Below the pieces are notes generated by a model that worked only from the letters and a program-made list of their open reading frames with translations, was not told where the DNA came from and did no database searches. Below, one piece after another: positions 13,311-17,952 of a stretch of 17,952 nucleotides of DNA. How positions within the stretch are numbered: position 1 is the stretch's first letter; every line of letters begins with the position of its first letter. Source of the DNA: Actinomycetes bacterium (GTDB lineage Bacteria; Actinomycetota; Acidimicrobiia; Acidimicrobiales; RAAP-2); assembly GCA_021801615.1 (NCBI GenBank), contig JAJYXS010000084.1, forward strand, positions 1 to 17,952. The letters run 5' to 3'. Made by a program: the position numbers and the translations under genes.

Positions 13311-14312
13311 TCAGCCGGCGAGGGTCCTGGTCGCCGGCGCGAACAGCGCGTCCACGCTGGGCCGCTCCGTGAGGATGTGCTGGCGCAGCGCATGGTCGAG
13401 CAATTTCTCGATCATCGCGGCGTTGGGCTCGATCCCGTAGGGGAGCGGGTCACCGCCGGTGATCTCCATGACCCGCCGGTACATGAAGTCCTGCCCGGCG
13501 GCGCCTTCCGACCTGCCATCGCCTTCAGACGTGCCGTTCACCGACGCGCCTTGCTCGGGCGATCGGCGCAGCTGCTCCACGTAGCGCTGCTTTGCTTCGG
13601 CGAACGCCTCGAATAGGTCGGCGCCGAGCCCGGGGTCTTCGTCCAGCAGCTCGTCACGTACGACGATCGTGTGGTTGATGGGGTAGAAGCCGCGTTGCGC
13701 AAGCGCCCGGAAGCCGGCTTCTTCCGGCTCGGGGACGAGGGACTCGGTGGCGGGCGGATGTGCGGTGACGCCGACCACAGCGGAGAGCGCCCCGGCGTCG
13801 AGCAGCTCGTCGAGGGCTCGCCCGGGTTCCATCCGCTCCACGTTGCCCGGAGGCCGGTAAGCCTCGACGTGGTCGTCGTCGGAGACGACCCACGTGATCC
13901 GCTCGAGGTCGACGCCGTGCTCTTCTGCGAGGATCGCCCGAGCCCACACCCCGGTCGTCACGGTGTAGCCCCGGTTCACGCCGACTCGGGTGCCCGCCAG
14001 GTCGGCCGGTTCGCGCACCGGTCCGTCGGGACGCCTCACGACGGCACCGTGGTGGAAGCCCCTCACGAGGAACACGGGAAGGGCCGTCATCCGGACGCCA
14101 TAGGCCTTGGCGCACAGGTAGGTGGTGAGAGCCATCTCGCACACGTCGAACTCCAGCTGGCGAACCATCCGCCGGAAGGCGTGCACGAGCACCGGCACTT
14201 CCTCGAATTCGAAGGTCGCCCGCCGAGGCTGGACGGACCCGTCCTTCAGGGCGCGGTTCGCTCCCTGGGTGCGGGTCACCGTCTTCAGTCGGACCTTCGG
14301 GTCGTCGGCCAC
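13311..14312 (-). CDS. 4,5-dihydroxyphthalate decarboxylase-family protein, divergent copy 2
   Basis: 333 residues from GTG 14312, with GAGGAG (about 14320-14325) upstream. It shares the layout of copy 1: FDVCEMALTTYL, LPVFLVRGFHHG, EPADLAGTRVGVNRG, FYPINHTIVVRDELL, LPYGIEPNAAMIEKLL, and a C-terminal HIL...VDALFA. Many key residues differ (for example FYPINH for FPIMH, and VNRGYTVTTGVW in place of VPEY...TAVVW). An insertion rich in Gly, Ser and Glu (about residues 248-274) breaks the C-terminal part. No signal peptide, so cytosolic. It may act on a different substrate from copy 1, or bind a ligand without catalysis. It stands alone on the minus strand, divergent from the alcohol dehydrogenase with which it shares a 115-base control region. 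Confidence 0.75.
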   Translation of the reverse strand: MADDPKVRLKTVTRTQGANRALKDGSVQPRRATFEFEEVPVLVHAFRRMVRQLEFDVCEMALTTYLCAKAYGVRMTALPVFLVRGFHHGAVVRRPDGPVREPADLAGTRVGVNRGYTVTTGVWARAILAEEHGVDLERITWVVSDDDHVEAYRPPGNVERMEPGRALDELLDAGALSAVVGVTAHPPATESLVPEPEEAGFRALAQRGFYPINHTIVVRDELLDEDPGLGADLFEAFAEAKQRYVEQLRRSPEQGASVNGTSEGDGRSEGAAGQDFMYRRVMEITGGDPLPYGIEPNAAMIEKLLDHALRQHILTERPSVDALFAPATRTLAG

Positions 14313-14354
14313 GCGGCTCTCCTCTTCGGAGCGGTCGCAGGAGCAATGACTAAC

Positions 14355-14376
14355 TAGGATACCTTTCTACGAAAGG
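14355..14376 (+). promoter_or_regulatory. -10 box and palindromic operator in the divergent control region
   Basis: TAGGAT (14355-14360) is a good TANNNT -10 for the plus-strand dehydrogenase. Right after it CCTTTC-TAC-GAAAGG (14362-14376) is a perfect 6-3-6 palindrome covering the expected transcript start. On the minus strand TATCCT (14361-14356) could serve the decarboxylase paralog, with the same palindrome in its spacer. No strong -35 was found for either direction. Confidence 0.5.
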
Positions 14377-14427
14377 GCTGGAACGTGGCAGCGCGCAGGC
14401 GCGGGACGCCGCGGGACGGAGGGACGA

Positions 14428-15543
14428 GTGAGCGAACAGGTGCTGGCCGCCGTGCGGACCGCACCGGGCACGACCGAGCTCCGGGAGTTCCCGATGCCCG
14501 ACGTCCCCGAGGACGCAGCCTTGCTACGCGTCGACGTGGCGGGCATCTGTGGCACCGACGTCAAGATGTACGCCGCGCCGCCGTTCACGGCACCGGTCAT
14601 CATGGGCCACGAGAACGTGGGGACCTTGGAGCGAGTCGGCCGAGTGTTCGCCGAGCGTCAGGGGTTCTCCGAGGGCGACCGGGTCTTCGTGGAGCACTAC
14701 GTGCCGTGCCGGCGGTGCGAATGGTGCCACCGGGGCGAGTACCGGCACTGCGAGGCCACCGACTGGCGGACCAACGCGGACGCACGCCGGTACGGGTACA
14801 CCTCTGCAGAGAACCCCTATCACCTCTGGGGCGGCTTCGCGCGCTACCTGTACCTGCCGTGGAACGCGGTCCTGCACAGAGTGCCCGACGAGGTGACAGC
14901 AGCGCTTGCAGGGATCGTGACCCCGTTGTCCAACGGCATCGAATGGGCGTTGTTCGACGGCGGCGTGGGTTGCGGTTCGAGCGTGCTCGTCCAGGGACCG
15001 GGTCAGCAGGGGCTGTCGCAGGTGGTGGCGGCCCGGCAAGCCGGCGCGTCGCTCGTGGTCGTCACCGGGACGGCGAGGGACGCCGCACGGCTCGAGCTCG
15101 CCCGGGTGCTCGGCGCAGACGAGGTCGTCGACGTCGACCGGGAGGATCCGCTGGAGCGGATCCGCGAGATCACGGGTGGGACCGGGGTCGACGTGGTCCT
15201 GGACTGCACCGCCGGCGCCGGCACCGCACCCGTGCTGCTGGGGATCGCGGCGTTGCGGCGCCGAGGAGGCACCCTCGTCGTCCAAGGGGAGTTGGCCGCC
15301 TTTCCGGACTTCCCGATCAAGACCTTGACCGAGAAGGCCATCACCATCAAGAGCGCCCGTGGCCACAGCTACCGCGCCTGCGAGCTCGCGCTTGCCCAGC
15401 TCGCGTCGCGCCGCTTCCCGCTGGAGAGGCTGACGACGCACACCTTCGGGCTGGGCGAGGTCGACCGTGCGATCAGGGCCGTGGGAGGCGGGGAGGACGA
15501 CGGGGTGGTCCACGTCTCGCTCCTGCCGTGGGCGGGGCCATGA
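14428..15543 (+). CDS. Zinc-dependent medium-chain alcohol dehydrogenase family protein
   Basis: 371 residues from GTG 14428 with GGAGGG (14418-14423) upstream. The catalytic zinc ligands are visible as GICGTD (C41) and GHE (H61-E62). The structural zinc lobe is C94-x2-C97-x2-C100-x7-C108. The nucleotide fold shows VLVQGPGQQG (G190, G192, G195), and the second strand ends VVVTGTARD without the acidic residue typical of strict NAD users, so cofactor choice is open. It resembles threonine, sorbitol and other polyol dehydrogenases. Insertions around 116-135 (WRTNADARRYGYTSAENP) suggest a specialised substrate pocket. First gene of a three-gene set with an RpiB-family isomerase and an LLM oxidoreductase; oxidation of a hydroxyl intermediate is the likely role. 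Confidence 0.92.
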   Translation: MSEQVLAAVRTAPGTTELREFPMPDVPEDAALLRVDVAGICGTDVKMYAAPPFTAPVIMGHENVGTLERVGRVFAERQGFSEGDRVFVEHYVPCRRCEWCHRGEYRHCEATDWRTNADARRYGYTSAENPYHLWGGFARYLYLPWNAVLHRVPDEVTAALAGIVTPLSNGIEWALFDGGVGCGSSVLVQGPGQQGLSQVVAARQAGASLVVVTGTARDAARLELARVLGADEVVDVDREDPLERIREITGGTGVDVVLDCTAGAGTAPVLLGIAALRRRGGTLVVQGELAAFPDFPIKTLTEKAITIKSARGHSYRACELALAQLASRRFPLERLTTHTFGLGEVDRAIRAVGGGEDDGVVHVSLLPWAGP

Positions 15544-15596
15544 TCCCCAGAGGGACTCGACGCTCGGACGACCTGGCACGGGGGCGACGACGATGA
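15540..15596 (+). CDS. Possible 18-residue relay ORF filling the gap before the isomerase gene
   Basis: ATG 15540 overlaps the dehydrogenase stop (ATGA) and opens MIPRGTRRSDDLARGRRR; its TGA (15594-15596) overlaps the isomerase ATG at 15593 (again ATGA). The whole 49-base gap is thus bridged with no untranslated base. The isomerase start has only a weak G-rich site. The coincidence of two exact overlaps is seen; translation is inference. Confidence 0.35.
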   Translation: MIPRGTRRSDDLARGRRR

Positions 15597-16054
15597 CACA
15601 GAGGCGACGCGTGGCCATCGCCGCCGACCACAACGGGGTCGCGCTGAAGGCGGAGCTCGTCGAATGGCTGGTGGCGCGTGGGCACCAGGTAGACGATCGC
15701 GGCACCGATGGCGACGAAGTGGTGGACTATCCGCCTCTTTGCGTCGACGTGGGGCGCCTCGTCCAGTCCGGCGACGCCGATTTCGGAGTGATCGTCGGCG
15801 GAACCGGCCAGGGTGAGCAGATCGCCTGCAACAAGCTGCGGGGGATCCGGGCGGCCGCGTGCCACTCGCTGCTCGCCACCGAGATCGCCCGGGGCCACAA
15901 CGACGCCAACGTTCTGGTCCTCGGGACCAAGCTGGTCACCCCGGCGATCGCCCGCGAGATCCTGTCGGTCTGGCTGTCGACCCCCTTCAAGGGCGGCCGG
16001 CACCGATCGAGGCTCGACCAGATCGCCGCGATCGAGCGGGGCGAGGAGCTGTAG
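15593..16054 (+). CDS. RpiB/LacAB-family sugar-phosphate isomerase, mycobacterial-type active site
   Basis: 153 residues, the normal length of RpiB. The family pattern is clear: VAIAADHNGVALK, VDDRGTDGDE, VDYPP, GVIVGGTGQGEQIACNKLRGIRA, GHNDANVLVLG, and a C-terminal FKGGRHRSRLDQI. RpiB interconverts ribose 5-phosphate and ribulose 5-phosphate or related phosphates. In E. coli RpiB the base is a Cys in ICGTG; here that position is Gly (G69), and E75 follows in GQGEQ. This matches the mycobacterial type, in which a Glu takes the catalytic part. Its place between two dehydrogenase-like genes suggests a dedicated catabolic isomerase rather than the housekeeping pentose enzyme, but this is inference. 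Confidence 0.9.
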   Translation: MTQRRRVAIAADHNGVALKAELVEWLVARGHQVDDRGTDGDEVVDYPPLCVDVGRLVQSGDADFGVIVGGTGQGEQIACNKLRGIRAAACHSLLATEIARGHNDANVLVLGTKLVTPAIAREILSVWLSTPFKGGRHRSRLDQIAAIERGEEL

Positions 16055-16057
16055 ACG

Positions 16058-16090
16058 ATGACGTCCGCTCGGGTCGGGATTCGGGGCTGA
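16058..16090 (+). CDS. Possible 10-residue ORF ending on the LLM oxidoreductase start
   Basis: ATG 16058 lies nine bases after GAGGAG (16043-16048) and encodes MTSARVGIRG; TGA 16088-16090 overlaps ATG 16090 (TGATG). The main gene has no good ribosome site of its own. ARVGI resembles the main protein's MRVGIS start, and CGGGTCGG occurs at both places, so this may be a duplicated gene start shifted out of frame. Confidence 0.35.
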   Translation: MTSARVGIRG

Positions 16091-17001
16091 TGCGGGTCGG
16101 CATCTCCATCAGGACCGCGTTCCCCACAGCCGAACCGACGGTGGGGCCGCGCTCGGTCATCGCCCAGGCGCGTGCCGCACGCCGGGCCGGCCTCGACGTG
16201 CTGACCGTGGGAGACCACCACGGGACCGGTCCCACCAGCTACTTCCAGAACGTGCCGACGATCGGCCGGCTGCTCGCCGAATGGGACTCCCGACCGGTGG
16301 GATGTCTCTTCATCGTGCCGATGTGGCACCCGGTCCTCATGGCCGAGCAGATCGGGACGCTCTCGGCCTTCGCTGCCGGGCCCTTCGTCGTCCAAACCGG
16401 TGTCGGCGACGTCCGGTCGGAGTCCGAGGCGATGGGAGCTCCGCTCTCGCAGCGAGGCCGGCGGATCGAAGAGGGGCTTCGGATCGCTCAAGCGCTCCTC
16501 CGGGGGGAGGAGGTGCGCAGCGAGATGTGGGGCGTCGAGCACGCCCGCGTCGCCCCGCTTCCCCCTCGGGGCGTCGAGTGGTGGATCGGCGCCACCGCGA
16601 GCGCCGGGATCGACCGGGCGGCGCGCCTGGGGGACTGCTGGTACGGGAACGCCGATCTCACGCCGAAGACGGCAGCCGAGGTCCTGGACCGCTACCGCCA
16701 GGCGTGCGCCCGGCACGGACGGGAGCCCATTCGCGTCCCGATCCGCAAAGACGTCGTCATCGCCCCCTCGCGGGCAGAGGCCGAGACGACGGGCGACAGC
16801 CTGATGGCGGCCGGCTACCGCGGGTTCGACCGGGCTGCCGTCGCCTACGGCGACCCCGACTCGGTCGCCGAGCAGTTGGTCGTCTATCGCGAGCTCGGGT
16901 TCACCGACATCATGATCCGGCCGATGTCGATGGACCCTGACGCGGCCGCCCGGTCGGTCGAGCTGGCCGGGGAGGTCCGGGCGCGCCTGGCGATCGGCTA
17001 G
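16090..17001 (+). CDS. LLM-class (luciferase-like) flavin/F420-dependent oxidoreductase
   Basis: 303 residues. The luciferase-like TIM barrel is recognisable from MRVGISIR at the first strand, ARRAGLDVLTVGDHHG, PVGCLFIVPMWHPVLMAEQIGTLS, FVVQTGVGDV, QRGRRIEEGLRIAQALLRG, WIGATASAGIDRAARLGDCW, and a final FTDIMIRPMS. Members use reduced FMN or, often in actinobacteria, coenzyme F420; the sequence alone does not settle which. The start at 16090 gives the expected family N-terminus. It lies 35 bases after the isomerase gene and shares its strand, so the two are probably in one operon with the alcohol dehydrogenase. It may reduce or oxidise an intermediate of the same pathway. Confidence 0.88.
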   Translation: MRVGISIRTAFPTAEPTVGPRSVIAQARAARRAGLDVLTVGDHHGTGPTSYFQNVPTIGRLLAEWDSRPVGCLFIVPMWHPVLMAEQIGTLSAFAAGPFVVQTGVGDVRSESEAMGAPLSQRGRRIEEGLRIAQALLRGEEVRSEMWGVEHARVAPLPPRGVEWWIGATASAGIDRAARLGDCWYGNADLTPKTAAEVLDRYRQACARHGREPIRVPIRKDVVIAPSRAEAETTGDSLMAAGYRGFDRAAVAYGDPDSVAEQLVVYRELGFTDIMIRPMSMDPDAAARSVELAGEVRARLAIG

Positions 17002-17016
17002 AGCGCCGGAGCGCTC
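17001..17016. terminator. Hairpin GAGCGC-CGGA-GCGCTC between convergent genes
   Basis: A perfect six-base stem with a four-base loop starts on the last base of the LLM stop codon and ends nine bases before the stop of the minus-strand MFS gene (17026-17028). It probably terminates transcription from both sides. No T-run. Confidence 0.55.
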
Positions 17017-17025
17017 GACGGCGCC

Positions 17026-17952
17026 TCAGCTGGTGGCTGCCTCCGGCGTCGCCTGCGGGACGGTCCGGTCCCGGGCGAACAGGGCGATCACGGTGCCAGC
17101 TGCCACGAAGGAGCCCCCCATGACGAAGAACGCGACGTGGTACCCGACGTCGGTGATGAGAAAGCCGAGCAATGCGATCCACAGCGCGCCGATGGGCTGG
17201 GAGATCGCGAAGTACGCGCCGAACGCGGCCCGGGCCGGGATGTCGCCCATCGCGTCGGAGAACAGCGCTTGGCGGATCGGCTGCTCCGAGTAGGTGAACA
17301 CGCCGACCCCGAGGCCCACGAGCCCGAGGAGCAGCACGTTCGAGCCGACGAGCACGAGACCGACCAGCGCCGTTGCCCCGAAGGCGTAGAGGGTGTAGAG
17401 CACCGGCCGGCGCCCAGTTCGATCGGAGACCTGGCCGAAGAGCATCGGGCCGAGCACGGCACCGACGCTCACGACGGTGACGAGGACGCCGATGGTGAGC
17501 GCCCGCTCGTGCAGACCGTCGCGCAGGTACGCAGGGACGTAGGTGGTGAGCACGCCGAGCCCCCGCCCCGCGCCCGAGATCATGCCCGCAGCGAGCACCG
17601 CGACCGCCTCTCTTCGCCGGAGCGCGCTGCGCAAGCTGACCTGCACCTGCGAACCTGCGCCCACGTCGGGATCCGCGCCGTCGGGGTCCGCCGCACCGTC
17701 GTGGTCCGCTGGGCCGTCGGGGTCCGCCGCGCCGTCGTGGTCCGCTGGGCCGTCGGGGTGCGCGGCGCCGCCGTGGTCCGCTGGGCCGTCGGGGTGCGCG
17801 GCGCCGCCGTGGTCCGCCGCGCGCAGCCGCGTCCAGGTGACGATCGAGCCGAGCGCCATGACGATGCCGGTCCCCGCGAGGGCCCATCGCCAGCTGTAGG
17901 CGGCGATCACCGCCGAAGCGGCCAGCGGCGCTACGAGCGTGCCGACGTTGCC
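17026..17952 (-). CDS. MFS transporter, 5' end beyond the right edge
   Basis: The frame is open to the window edge (GNVGTLVAPLAASAV leads into YSWRWAL), so the true start is outside. What is visible is the end of the N-terminal half, the central cytoplasmic loop and six C-terminal membrane segments. GQVSDRTGRRPVLY is the MFS loop motif of the second half, and SEQPIRQALFSDAM resembles metabolite/sugar transporter members. The central loop carries four 12-residue repeats. The C-terminus (ALFARDRTVPQATPEAATS) is short and polar. Convergent with the LLM gene. It might import or export a pathway compound, but no substrate can be given. Confidence 0.85.
   Translation of the reverse strand, partial: GNVGTLVAPLAASAVIAAYSWRWALAGTGIVMALGSIVTWTRLRAADHGGAAHPDGPADHGGAAHPDGPADHDGAADPDGPADHDGAADPDGADPDVGAGSQVQVSLRSALRRREAVAVLAAGMISGAGRGLGVLTTYVPAYLRDGLHERALTIGVLVTVVSVGAVLGPMLFGQVSDRTGRRPVLYTLYAFGATALVGLVLVGSNVLLLGLVGLGVGVFTYSEQPIRQALFSDAMGDIPARAAFGAYFAISQPIGALWIALLGFLITDVGYHVAFFVMGGSFVAAGTVIALFARDRTVPQATPEAATS
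17680..17823 (-). repeat. Four 36-bp tandem repeats encoding 12-residue units in the MFS central loop
   Basis: Units start at 17680, 17716, 17752 and 17788 with no spacers. They encode near-identical ADH(G/D)GAA(H/D)PDGP blocks between the two transporter halves. The last unit diverges at its end. The unit is a multiple of three, so copy-number changes keep frame. Confidence 0.92.

Noticed and set aside
17680..17823. CRISPR-like 36-base repeat
   Set aside because: The unit length is suggestive, but the copies abut without spacers and lie in frame inside the MFS gene.

Overview
This window is very GC-rich, densely coded and bidirectional. Several features suggest an actinobacterium (Actinomycetota): a mycobacterial-type RpiB, an LLM flavin/F420-type oxidoreductase, frequent GTG starts, an IclR gene that looks leaderless, and a branched-chain-amino-acid-type ABC transporter with fused subunits. 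The genus cannot be told from the sequence. No mobile element, CRISPR array, rRNA or tRNA was seen.

Layout. (1) Bases 1-4331, all minus strand, read right to left: a ferritin-like protein, an IclR regulator, a 321-base regulatory gap, then an ornithine cyclodeaminase/mu-crystallin family protein, a two-cupin gentisate-dioxygenase-like protein and the start of a DapA/aldolase-family gene that runs off the left edge. The last three look like one transcript from a recognisable promoter (TTGACA-17-TAGGGT) embedded in 16-bp tandem repeats and palindromes. (2) Bases 4557-11291, plus strand: a 4,5-dihydroxyphthalate-decarboxylase-family protein, then a secreted substrate-binding protein, a 1009-residue LivH-LivM-LivG triple fusion and LivF. 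(3) Bases 11418-13230, plus strand: a small cupin and a ferredoxin-reductase-type flavoprotein with their own candidate promoter. (4) Bases 13311-14312, minus strand: a second, divergent decarboxylase-family paralog, transcribed away from (5) a plus-strand set of zinc alcohol dehydrogenase, RpiB-family isomerase and LLM oxidoreductase (14428-17001). (6) The right edge holds a convergent, 5'-truncated MFS transporter.

Read together, the genes look like an uptake-and-catabolism locus for a small carboxylated, probably aromatic or cyclic, compound. It has an importer, PBP2-fold decarboxylase-like proteins, cupin oxygenase-like proteins, an aldolase-family protein, dehydrogenases and a local IclR regulator. 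The substrate is not deducible. Phthalate-like acids are only a guess from the decarboxylase family name.

Four features stand out: the three-part transporter fusion with one degenerate ATP site; short open frames that end exactly on the start codons of four genes with poor or no Shine-Dalgarno sequence; two divergent copies of the decarboxylase family flanking the transporter; and many independent short tandem repeats, both in genes and between them.
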